A stretch of 11,160 nt of DNA from positions 4,743-15,902 of the forward strand of contig DGEF01000018.1 in NCBI GenBank assembly GCA_002385805.1, read 5' to 3'. Numbering within the stretch: position 1 is the first letter of the stretch; every line of letters starts with the position of its first letter. Source of the stretch: Peptococcaceae bacterium UBA3933. GTDB lineage: Bacteria > Bacillota > Peptococcia > Peptococcales > BICA1-8. The translations under genes were made by a program, and so were the position numbers. Of this stretch, positions 1-6,021 are shown in pieces. Below the pieces are notes generated by a model. That model worked only from the letters and a program-made list of their open reading frames with translations, was not told the origin of the DNA and did not search any database.

Positions 1-44
1 TTTTTAGTGGCTGGTGGCTGTCATTACGACTTTCGTTCGTATGA

Positions 45-131
45 TTAAGGTTGAGGTTAAGGTTAAGAAGGTGAAGTAATCTAGATTTTAGACCCAATAA
101 TTGACTGAAACTTAACCTAAACCTTAACCTC
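45..131. repeat. Degenerate GGTTAA-type repeats forming an imperfect inverted repeat
   Basis: The left arm (about 45-67) consists of tandem variants of the hexamer AGGTTA/AGGTTG. The right arm (111-131) is built from their complement, CTTAACC and ACCTTAACC. The two arms could pair across about 43 bases. A second short tandem, GTGGCTG twice at 7-20, lies just before it. No open frame of note covers 1-258. These look like low-complexity intergenic repeats of the kind scattered through clostridial chromosomes. No function is evident. Confidence 0.5.
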
Positions 132-219
132 CGCCGTCAGGCGAATTATTTATGTTAATCCGTATTAATCCCTGGTTTAATCTAGTGACTGGTAATTTTG
201 ACTTTAACCTGAAAATGTT

Positions 220-246
220 AAGGCTCCGGTAATGTACCGGAGCCTT
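220..246 (-). terminator. Hairpin terminator of the minus-strand stalk-domain gene
   Basis: A perfect 12-bp inverted repeat (220-231 with 235-246, G+C-rich core CTCCGG/CCGGAG, 3-base loop) begins 12 bases beyond the stop codon of the minus-strand gene that ends at 259. Read on the minus strand it is followed by AACATTTTC, a short and imperfect T tract. It is therefore a plausible but not ideal Rho-independent terminator. Confidence 0.75.
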
Positions 247-258
247 TCAGTTTTACAT

Positions 259-1524
259 TTATTCTGCTTGCTCAGTTGTTTCTACCGGCATTTCTTCCAT
301 CATCTGTTTCATTTCCGCCAGGAATTCTTCTTGGGTAATAGCATTACTTACATCGGGAAGTTTGACTACAGTACCAAAGTCAAATAATTGATATTCACCT
401 TTCATGATCATACCAAAATTAACTGGACCTTCGGGGACTATAGTTTCATCCAGTCCAAAATTCATGTTTAGATCAATTCTCATGTATTCCGTTAATAAGG
501 TATCCTTATTGATCAGAGAGTCAATGTAGTAGTTAAGGTCTAAATTGGCCAACATTTGTTTAACTAATTTTTGTGTTTCTTCCACAACCTGAGCCATTTC
601 TTCTTCAGTTAGCTGTTTATCTGTTTCGGTAAGCTCCTGAGTTGTGCTTATTAAATTAACAAGATCAAACTCTCCCAGCATATCATCTATTACTTTCTTA
701 AAAGTTTCACCGTCAACATAAGTCTTTACTGTATAGTATTCTTTTCCGTCAATAACTGCATCTTCGCCAAAGACATTGATCATCCCGAATTCACGCATCA
801 TTTCCAAAGACTGCTGGGGTGTGGTCTGGAGCATATTACTTAATTTTTCGGTCATACCTAATTCAGCTAAATCTTGTACTATCCATTTATCAAAGGGAGG
901 TGTCTTTTGATAAATGGCATTTTCTGTTAAGACCATTTCGGTGACCATATTGCCTTGCTCAAATAAAGCTTGCTCATCTTCTGTTAATTCCATGTCCTCC
1001 AAAGGTAGTTTAACAGTTTGCAACATATACATGGCCAGTGGCTTTTGTTGATATACTGCTTCTTGATAAATTGTTGTATCCGGTATTTCCGGAACTTCCC
1101 CGGTAGTTGGGCCAGCTATGTTCATTTTCATAGTGGCCTCGCCTTTCATTTTATAAGTGTTAAGTTCCTGCATTTTTGCGGTTGATTCTACTATTAGTTC
1201 ATCGGCGGTCCATTCACCCTGTTTTTCACGCCAGGAAACGGTTATCTGGTTGTTATCGCCATTCCAGTCAACTTTTCCTCCCTTGTTTTCAAAAAAACTA
1301 CGGAGGGCTACATAACCCTCTTGGTCAAGGTTTATTCCGGGTAGTTTAGCCAGGGAAGCGGCTGAAATATAACTTACTCCATTTTCTACATACAAATCTG
1401 CCTTAAGCTCCTGACCGTTAAACACTAAACTTACCTGATCGTTAGCGAAAGCTGTGGGAACAATTAAAAGAATTGTTAAGAGACTAATTAGCATTAGCCT
1501 GGCCATTCTTTTTCCATGAAACAT
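259..1524 (-). CDS. Exported stalk-domain protein with a DUF6612-like C-terminal region
   Basis: This 421-residue protein starts with a classic signal peptide: basic residues K5, R6 and R9, a hydrophobic stretch at about 10-22, and cleavage expected after AFA at residue 27. No lipobox cysteine is present, so it is probably secreted or wall-associated rather than a lipoprotein. Residues about 30-97 fit the copper-amine-oxidase N-terminal-like stalk domain, with a V-x-L-x-x-N-G-x-x-L opening and a later ALRSFFE segment. Residues about 107-400 resemble the LppX/LolA-fold lipoprotein-like domain annotated as DUF6612 (STAKMQELNTYKMKGE, then antiparallel strands). The C-terminus is acidic. The start is set by AAGGAGG six bases upstream of the ATG (minus strand, 1531-1537). 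It is transcribed divergently from the next gene and ends in its own hairpin. The ligand is unknown. Confidence is high that this is a real exported protein and moderate for the domain names. Confidence 0.8.
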   Translation of the reverse strand: MFHGKRMARLMLISLLTILLIVPTAFANDQVSLVFNGQELKADLYVENGVSYISAASLAKLPGINLDQEGYVALRSFFENKGGKVDWNGDNNQITVSWREKQGEWTADELIVESTAKMQELNTYKMKGEATMKMNIAGPTTGEVPEIPDTTIYQEAVYQQKPLAMYMLQTVKLPLEDMELTEDEQALFEQGNMVTEMVLTENAIYQKTPPFDKWIVQDLAELGMTEKLSNMLQTTPQQSLEMMREFGMINVFGEDAVIDGKEYYTVKTYVDGETFKKVIDDMLGEFDLVNLISTTQELTETDKQLTEEEMAQVVEETQKLVKQMLANLDLNYYIDSLINKDTLLTEYMRIDLNMNFGLDETIVPEGPVNFGMIMKGEYQLFDFGTVVKLPDVSNAITQEEFLAEMKQMMEEMPVETTEQAE

Positions 1525-1547
1525 TGATATTCCTCCTTTTTAAAAGA

Positions 1548-1575
1548 TATTTATTTCCTATATTAATTTCGACAA
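1548..1575 (-). promoter_or_regulatory. Possible sigma-A promoter of the stalk-domain gene
   Basis: On the minus strand TTGTCG (1570-1575) and TAAATA (1548-1553) are separated by 16 bases and lie just upstream of the AAGGAGG ribosome binding site. The fit to TTGACA/TATAAT is only moderate. The position, between a strong ribosome binding site and the divergent gene, is the main support. Confidence 0.35.
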
Positions 1576-1667
1576 AAGGCTTGGGATACCTTTTCCCATA
1601 TATTGAAAATTTAATTTCCATGCATAGGTGTGAGCTGACGATCATAGAAATGTAAGGGGTGGATTTT

Positions 1668-1991
1668 ATGTTGAAAATTACTCTTTTTGTACTTTGTGTT
1701 TTAATTATTATATTATCTATTAAAACTCAAATGATTATTAATGAAAGACGTCGCAATGAGTTACCGGAGGTAATAAATAGTCCTTTTTCTCAAGCTTTGA
1801 CCCAACTTTTGGGGATTGCTGGGGGAATTTATTTATCATTGGTTCTTTTAACATCCTTTTTAGGGTTAGAGATTCCGGAAAAGATTAATTTCGGTTCAGG
1901 TTCACTGGATCCTTTGGCAGTTTTTTCATTAGTAATAGCTATAGTCCAACCTTTTATCTTGCGAATTTGGCAAAATTTTAAATCAAATTAG
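1668..1991 (+). CDS. Unknown small membrane protein with three predicted helices
   Basis: I do not recognise this 107-residue protein. Three hydrophobic segments are visible at about residues 3-21, 43-66 and 81-101. A basic cluster (R27-R28-R29) follows the first, which by the positive-inside rule puts that loop in the cytoplasm. The ATG at 1668 is preferred because AAGGGG lies eight bases upstream. A GTG nine bases earlier (1659) overlaps that ribosome binding site and is unlikely. The stop codon overlaps the AGGAGG of the YlmC/YmxH-family gene that follows, so the two are almost certainly co-transcribed and may work together. The tight coupling hints at a sporulation-related or envelope role, which is inference only. 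Confidence 0.7.
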   Translation: MLKITLFVLCVLIIILSIKTQMIINERRRNELPEVINSPFSQALTQLLGIAGGIYLSLVLLTSFLGLEIPEKINFGSGSLDPLAVFSLVIAIVQPFILRIWQNFKSN

Positions 1992-2002
1992 GAGGTAAAT
2001 AT

Positions 2003-2272
2003 ATGCGTCTAAGTGAATTAGTGGGGAAACATATTGTCAATATTTATGATGGGGCCCGGCTAGGTACTGTAGGTGATTCTGATTTAGTTATAGATACGGA
2101 AACCGGGGAAATTGATGCCATAATCTTACCTAACAAAAATAATATTTTAAATATCTGGATAGACAAACCAAATTTAACTATCCCTTGGTCTTGTGTAAAA
2201 AAAATAGGCAGAGAAGTGATTATCGTTGATTTAGATCAAAGTCATTTAAGATTAAAAAGGTTTTCTTACTAG
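2003..2272 (+). CDS. YlmC/YmxH family sporulation protein (PRC-barrel)
   Basis: This 89-residue single-domain protein has the typical PRC-barrel layout of the YlmC/YmxH family: an opening MRLSELVGKHIVNI, a G-x-x-L-G-x-V-x-D-S-D strand pair (residues about 17-28), an ETGEIDAIILP segment, then IPWSCVKKIGREVIIVD. The family is widespread in endospore formers, and some members are expressed during sporulation. Its biochemical role is not established; PRC barrels usually mediate protein or RNA contacts. The AGGAGGT ribosome binding site (1990-1996) overlaps the previous stop codon, and the ATG follows six bases later. No terminator is evident after it; about 110 non-coding bases containing a promoter candidate separate it from the PAP2 gene. 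Confidence 0.85.
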   Translation: MRLSELVGKHIVNIYDGARLGTVGDSDLVIDTETGEIDAIILPNKNNILNIWIDKPNLTIPWSCVKKIGREVIIVDLDQSHLRLKRFSY

Positions 2273-2300
2273 ACATGATCAGCAGTTGGAATTATTTAGC

Positions 2301-2329
2301 TTGATTAACTTTAAATATTATGAAATAAT
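2301..2329 (+). promoter_or_regulatory. Candidate extended -10 promoter of the PAP2-family gene
   Basis: TTGATT (2301-2306) and AATAAT (2324-2329) are 17 bases apart, with a TG at 2321-2322 in the extended -10 position. This would start a transcript about 45 bases upstream of the PAP2-family start codon. The -35 matches the consensus at four of six positions and the -10 at five of six. Confidence 0.45.
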
Positions 2330-2381
2330 AATAACCTGAAAGTATTTTTTTAGGATATGTAGTAGGAGCGAAACTAAGAAT

Positions 2382-2813
2382 ATGCTTCAGGAACTTTTGA
2401 ACAATTACGTGCTAAAAACAGCGTTATTTGCCTGGGCTTTAGCCCAGTTATTGAAAGTTATATTTGTACTTTTAACTCAAAAAAGATGGGATTTTGAAAG
2501 ACTAGTGGGAGCAGGGGGTATGCCCAGTTCCCACTCTGCTTTAGTAACTTCTTTAACTTTTGCTATTGGTAAAGAGTTAGGTTTTGATTCAATCGAATTT
2601 GCTATGGCTTTTACAGTAGCCATGGTAGTAATGTATGATGCAGCCGGGGTGCGAAGGGCTGCAGGCAAACAAGCTGAAGTATTGAATCAAATCCTGGATG
2701 ATTTTTACCATGCTGAGTTTAATCGGGAAAGACTAAAGGAATTATTAGGACATACGCCGGTAGAAGTTTTAGCCGGCGCGGCAATTGGAGTGATTGTTGC
2801 TATTTTGTTGTAA
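2382..2813 (+). CDS. Divergent PAP2 family membrane protein (YuiD-like)
   Basis: This 143-residue integral membrane protein belongs to the divergent PAP2 family (formerly DUF212, YuiD-like). It carries GGMPSSHSA (residues 45-53), which matches the phosphatase core P-S-x-H. It also has YDAAGVRRAAGKQA (85-98) and GHTPVEVLAG (123-132) with a second histidine, H124, that would act as the nucleophile. Hydrophobic segments lie at about 11-31, 54-63, 73-84 and 127-143. By homology to PAP2 enzymes it could dephosphorylate a lipid or isoprenoid phosphate, but no substrate is established for this divergent branch. The AGGAG at 2364-2368 is 13 bases from the ATG, which is long, yet no alternative in-frame start is visible. 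It sits directly upstream of OLE RNA, with the OLE promoter beginning 15 bases after its stop. Isoprenoid synthesis (dxs) lies downstream. Confidence 0.85.
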   Translation: MLQELLNNYVLKTALFAWALAQLLKVIFVLLTQKRWDFERLVGAGGMPSSHSALVTSLTFAIGKELGFDSIEFAMAFTVAMVVMYDAAGVRRAAGKQAEVLNQILDDFYHAEFNRERLKELLGHTPVEVLAGAAIGVIVAILL

Positions 2814-2822
2814 AAAGGTATA

Positions 2823-2838
2823 AGTATTTGAAAATACT
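2823..2838. promoter_or_regulatory. Perfect dyad over the OLE RNA -35 box
   Basis: AGTATTT, two bases, then AAATACT form a perfect 7-2-7 inverted repeat. Its centre falls inside the TTGAAA -35 hexamer (2828-2833) of the OLE RNA promoter. It could be a repressor site, a weak hairpin at the end of the PAP2 transcript, or chance in A+T-rich DNA. No regulator can be assigned from the sequence. Confidence 0.35.
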
Positions 2839-2856
2839 AGAAAACTATGTTATAAT
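2828..2856 (+). promoter_or_regulatory. Strong extended -10 sigma-A promoter of OLE RNA
   Basis: TTGAAA (2828-2833), a 17-base spacer and a perfect TATAAT (2851-2856), preceded by TGT (2848-2850) as an extended -10, make this the best promoter in the window. Transcription should begin near 2863-2865, a few bases before the 5' strand of the closing stem of OLE RNA. It probably also drives oapA, dxs and the genes beyond, because no terminator separates them. Confidence 0.85.
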
Positions 2857-2863
2857 AATTCAC

Positions 2864-3462
2864 TAAGAAAAAGATAGGTGGTGCAGTATTCTAGTCAACC
2901 GGCCAGTTCTGAAGGCGGGCTTAAAAATCCGTCGCGGGCACATCGATGAAGTTCCTGGTGTTGGCTTTGGACGCCCAGTCTGGGGTTGATGCTGGGAGTT
3001 AAGGAGTTAGGGCGATCTACAAAGGCATGTAGGCGTTGACCCTTTCTCCGTGGAGGCCTAAGTGCGTGGAGAAGCATCACCGTATGTTATCTACGGCTTA
3101 GGGTTAACCTGTATTCGGTAAATGCTGGGTACAGTGTAGCCTGCCTTGAGTGAATATGGGCGAATAACCGCATAAGTACTTTTATCTCCATGGCCATGGA
3201 GGTAAAAGTATGGTTTGAAACCGTATTTGCAAAAGAGGCTAGGAATTGGTTCAGGTTGTTAGGGAAATCCTCTAGACTGTTTACGTGGGTAAGGCTTGTT
3301 GGGGATTAAAGTGTGGACTAAGTGGTAATCCAGTTCTGCTTTTGGCGACATGCAGGACAGTATTAAAGGGAAACCGCCAGTTGGGCGACCGCTGGTTTAC
3401 TGTTGGGAAAACCTACTGGACCTAAGCCACAACGTTTACTCAACAAGCTACCACCTATCTTC
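2864..3462 (+). ncRNA. ole: OLE RNA (ornate, large, extremophilic RNA)
   Basis: About 600 bases without a plausible gene, more G+C-rich than the flanks and dense in short inverted repeats. The ends are fixed by a perfect 12-bp pairing: AAGATAGGTGGT (2871-2882) with ACCACCTATCTT (3450-3461). Internal hairpins include CCGTA/TACGG (3080-3084 with 3092-3096), CCTAAG/CTTAGG (3057-3062 with 3097-3102), and a 17-bp stem at 3177-3210. A strong promoter sits immediately upstream and a four-helix OapA-type gene immediately downstream, then dxs. Size (about 610 nt is usual), ends, partner and context together match OLE RNA. In Bacillus halodurans OLE RNA binds OapA, localises with it to the cell membrane, and its loss impairs growth in cold, with short-chain alcohols, and under altered Mg2+ or carbon supply. 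No Rho-independent terminator follows, so the mature RNA is probably cut from, or lies in the leader of, the oapA-dxs transcript (inference). Family assignment by recognition, not by covariance search. Confidence 0.88.
3177..3210 (+). other. Long hairpin inside OLE RNA
   Basis: The arms 3177-3193 and 3194-3210 are complementary over 17 bp with a single G-U pair, and they meet at the self-complementary CCATGG, so the real loop is formed from the innermost bases. It is the longest uninterrupted stem in the RNA and probably a peripheral, length-variable element. Confidence 0.75.
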
Positions 3463-3506
3463 AGGTTTAAATTTGGTAAAAATATTGACTTGGTTATAAA
3501 TTACAT

Positions 3507-3512
3507 GGAGTG
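3507..3512 (+). promoter_or_regulatory. Ribosome binding site that sets the TTG start of oapA
   Basis: GGAGTG at 3507-3512 lies six bases upstream of a TTG at 3519. A GTG at 3510 in the same frame is part of this ribosome binding site and has no good site of its own, so TTG at 3519 is the better start. Confidence 0.65.
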
Positions 3513-3518
3513 AATTTT

Positions 3519-4085
3519 TTGAGTAGTAATAATAAGAAGAAAAAGCACCCCTTTAAAGACAGCCTTTTGGTCGCAGGGGGAACTTTTATAGTAAGTATTA
3601 TTATTTTTATAGCTTCCGAATTTTTATTACGCTCGGTAGCTTTTTTATTAGGTTTAATTTTTTTATTAGTGATTATTTTAGTGGGTATACTATTTGATAT
3701 AATCGGTACTGCTGTGGCTGCCGCAGAAGAATCGGCTTTAAATGCCAAAGCGGCTAAAAAGGTACCGGGGGCCCGTGAAGGTGTTTACTTAATTAAAAAC
3801 GCAGACAAAGTAGCTAATTTCTGCAATGACGTAATAGGTGATATTTGCGGAACAGTAAGTGGGGCTATTGGTGCAGCCTTAGTTTTTCAGGTTTTGGCCT
3901 CTCATCCTACATGGAATGATCTTTTTTTAAGTTCTGTCATGGGTGGATTGGTAGCGGCTTTAACTGTAGGTGGAAAAGCTTATGGTAAAAGTTTTGCTAT
4001 AGGTAACAGCACGGAAATTATTTTTTTTACAGGAAAATTGCTCAAAAGAATCAAGAGTTTTTTTGGGGTAAATTTTTTTCGCTAA
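3519..4085 (+). CDS. oapA: OLE-associated membrane protein OapA
   Basis: This 188-residue protein (numbered from TTG 3519) is the partner of OLE RNA. After a short lysine run (K6-K9) it has hydrophobic segments at about 15-34, 38-68, 102-131 and 136-160, matching the four-helix topology and roughly 21-kDa size of the Bacillus halodurans OapA. A DXXXD pair (D104, D108, inside CNDVIGDICG) opens the third helix; I recall these aspartates being functionally important in the characterised protein. Helix 2 runs into AAAEESALNAKAAKK, followed by GAREGVYLIKNADK. This resembles the E-x-A-L ... G-A-R-x-x-x-x-L layout of the DUF21 domain of CNNM/CorC-type Mg2+ proteins and could bear on the reported Mg2+ link (inference). 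The basic N-terminus and loop are suited to RNA contact. It starts about 57 bases after the OLE closing stem, and the dxs ribosome binding site follows its stop codon directly. Confidence 0.87.
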   Translation: MSSNNKKKKHPFKDSLLVAGGTFIVSIIIFIASEFLLRSVAFLLGLIFLLVIILVGILFDIIGTAVAAAEESALNAKAAKKVPGAREGVYLIKNADKVANFCNDVIGDICGTVSGAIGAALVFQVLASHPTWNDLFLSSVMGGLVAALTVGGKAYGKSFAIGNSTEIIFFTGKLLKRIKSFFGVNFFR

Positions 4086-4098
4086 GAGGTGGGTCCCT

Positions 4099-6021
4099 TT
4101 GGGTTTATTAGAAAACATTAAAAGTCCTCAAGATTTAAAGAAATTAGAACTTGCTCAAATTTATCGGTTAGCTGAAGAAATAAGAGAAAAATTAATAGAG
4201 GTTGTTTCCCAGACCGGTGGTCACCTAGCCCCTAATTTAGGTGTAGTTGAGCTTACTTTGGCTATTCACTCTGAATATTCTTCACCCAGAGATAAAATTG
4301 TTTGGGATGTGGGACACCAGTCCTATGTTCATAAATTGCTTACAGGAAGAGTAGAGGAATTTTTTACTTTACGCCAGTATGGCGGGTTAGCCGGTTTCCC
4401 CAAACGGGAAGAAAGTCCTCATGATGTTTTTGACACGGGACACAGCAGCACCTCTATTTCTGCAGCTTTAGGTCTGGCCAAAGCCAGAGATCTAAAGGGA
4501 GAAAATTATGATGTACTGGCTGTAATCGGTGATGGGGCCATGACCGGTGGTATGGCCTTTGAAGCTTTGAACCATGCGGGACATTTAGGAACTAAGTTAA
4601 CAGTTGTTTTAAATGATAATGAAATGTCCATTGCGCAAAATGTAGGCGCAATGTCTCAATACTTAAATAGGGTACGGGTTGATCCTTTATACACCAGGAA
4701 AAAAGAAGATATAGAGTATTTATTGAAAAAAATCCCGGCAATTGGTTCTACCATGGTTAAGGTAGCCGATCGGGTAAAAGACAGCGTTAAGTTTCTTTTG
4801 GTGCCGGGGATGCTTTTCGAGGAATTGGGCTTTAAGTACTTTGGCCCGGTTAACGGTCATGATATTGGTGCCTTAAAAACCGTTTTGCATAACGCCAGGG
4901 CTATTAATAAACCGGTTTTAATTCACGTTATCACCCAGAAAGGAAAAGGATATTTACCGGCAGAAAAAAATCCCGGCAAATTTCATGGAGTAGGTCCCTT
5001 TGACTTAAAAACAGGAGAAATTAATAAAAAATCAACTGTTCCAAATTATACTCAGGTTTTCGCGGATACACTGATTAAGCTGGGGGAAATGAACCCCAAG
5101 GTTATCGCTTTTACGGCGGCTATGGGAGAAGGAACAGGTGTAAGTAAATTTGCCCTAAAATTTCCTCAGCGTGCTTATGATGTAGGGATTGCGGAACAGC
5201 ATGCAGTAACCATGGCGGCGGCTTTTGCTCTGGAAGGCTTTAAGCCGGTGGTGGCTATATATTCTACTTTTTTACAAAGGGCCTATGATCAGGTTGTCCA
5301 TGATGTTGCTTTGCAAAATGCTCCTGTTGTGTTTGCTTTGGATAGAGCAGGTCTGGTAGGAGAGGATGGGCCTACCCACCACGGTGTTTTTGATATTGCT
5401 TATTTAAGGCATGTTCCCAATTTAATAATCATGGCACCTAAAGATGAAAATGAGTTACAACATATGCTTTACACAGCTACTTTACAAGAAGCACCTGTTG
5501 TGGTTAGGTATCCCCGTGGAGACGGTTTAGGCGTAGCCTTAGACCCTCAATTGAAGGAAATCAAGGTGGGCGAAGCGGAAGTATTAACCAGAGGCAGTGA
5601 TTTAACCTTACTGGCAATTGGTAATATGGTTAATACTGCTCAACAGGCTGCCGAGATTTTAAGGGAAGAATGGCAAATTAGCTGCACCGTAATTAATGCC
5701 AGGTTTATCAAGCCTTTGGACAAGGATACAATAATTAAGGAAATACAAAAAGTTAAAGGTTTAGTCACCTTGGAAGAACATAATTTACCCGGTGGTTTTG
5801 GCAGTGCAATACTGGAATTACTGCAGGAAAATAATATTCAAATGCCGGTTTTACGGATTGGTTTAGAAGATGGTTTTGCTACTCATGGTAATGTAAATAC
5901 ATTAAGAGATGTTTATGGGTTGACTCCCCAAAAAGTGGCCCAGAAGATTAAAGACAGCTTTGATTTGGAAAAAAATTATCTTAAAAAACTGGTTATTAAC
6001 TTTTCTAGGAGAAGTAGCTGA
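4099..6021 (+). CDS. dxs: 1-deoxy-D-xylulose-5-phosphate synthase
   Basis: Dxs condenses pyruvate with glyceraldehyde 3-phosphate, using thiamine diphosphate, to make 1-deoxy-D-xylulose 5-phosphate. This is the entry step of the MEP isoprenoid pathway and also feeds thiamine and pyridoxal synthesis. The 640-residue protein is full length (family about 620-640). Visible landmarks are H42 in TGGHLAPNLG, WDVGHQSYVH, GHSSTSIS, the diphosphate/Mg2+ motif GDGAMTGG (144-151) with LNDNEMSI (N172-N174), the central-domain catalytic glutamate E366 in GIAEQHAVTMAAA, and DRAGLVGEDGPTHHG from D415. The transketolase C-terminal domain occupies about 495-620. The start is a TTG with AGGTGG six bases upstream. 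It begins 13 bases after oapA and ends one base before tlyA, so it belongs to the OLE-headed transcript. The last roughly 20 residues are basic and may be a non-conserved tail. Confidence 0.97.
   Translation: MGLLENIKSPQDLKKLELAQIYRLAEEIREKLIEVVSQTGGHLAPNLGVVELTLAIHSEYSSPRDKIVWDVGHQSYVHKLLTGRVEEFFTLRQYGGLAGFPKREESPHDVFDTGHSSTSISAALGLAKARDLKGENYDVLAVIGDGAMTGGMAFEALNHAGHLGTKLTVVLNDNEMSIAQNVGAMSQYLNRVRVDPLYTRKKEDIEYLLKKIPAIGSTMVKVADRVKDSVKFLLVPGMLFEELGFKYFGPVNGHDIGALKTVLHNARAINKPVLIHVITQKGKGYLPAEKNPGKFHGVGPFDLKTGEINKKSTVPNYTQVFADTLIKLGEMNPKVIAFTAAMGEGTGVSKFALKFPQRAYDVGIAEQHAVTMAAAFALEGFKPVVAIYSTFLQRAYDQVVHDVALQNAPVVFALDRAGLVGEDGPTHHGVFDIAYLRHVPNLIIMAPKDENELQHMLYTATLQEAPVVVRYPRGDGLGVALDPQLKEIKVGEAEVLTRGSDLTLLAIGNMVNTAQQAAEILREEWQISCTVINARFIKPLDKDTIIKEIQKVKGLVTLEEHNLPGGFGSAILELLQENNIQMPVLRIGLEDGFATHGNVNTLRDVYGLTPQKVAQKIKDSFDLEKNYLKKLVINFSRRSS

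Noticed and set aside
1621..1649. Sigma-G-like promoter, TGCATA with CATAGAA
   Set aside because: The 16-base spacing is short, and the transcript would begin at about 1655-1657, leaving no complete ribosome binding site before the ATG at 1668.
1659..1661. GTG start for the small membrane protein
   Set aside because: It is part of the AAGGGGTGG ribosome binding site; the ATG at 1668 has normal spacing.
2895..3080. 61-codon open frame on the minus strand within OLE RNA
   Set aside because: It has no ribosome binding site, an unremarkable R/H/P-rich translation, and lies inside a structured RNA whose pairing constrains the sequence.
2864..3462. Group II intron, RNase P RNA, tmRNA or rRNA fragment as alternatives for the large RNA
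   Set aside because: There is no intron-encoded protein or GUGYG start, no RNase P or tmRNA hallmark that I could recognise, and no rRNA signature; the OapA neighbour and end pairing fit OLE RNA.
3485..3510. TTGACT as the -35 of a separate oapA promoter
   Set aside because: No -10-like hexamer lies 16-18 bases downstream; the region at 3507-3512 is the ribosome binding site.
3510..3512. GTG start for oapA
   Set aside because: It overlaps the GGAGTG ribosome binding site that is ideally spaced for the TTG at 3519.
3494..3748. 84-codon open frame on the minus strand opposite oapA
   Set aside because: It is a shadow of the A+T-rich hydrophobic oapA frame, rich in K, I and N, with no family resemblance.
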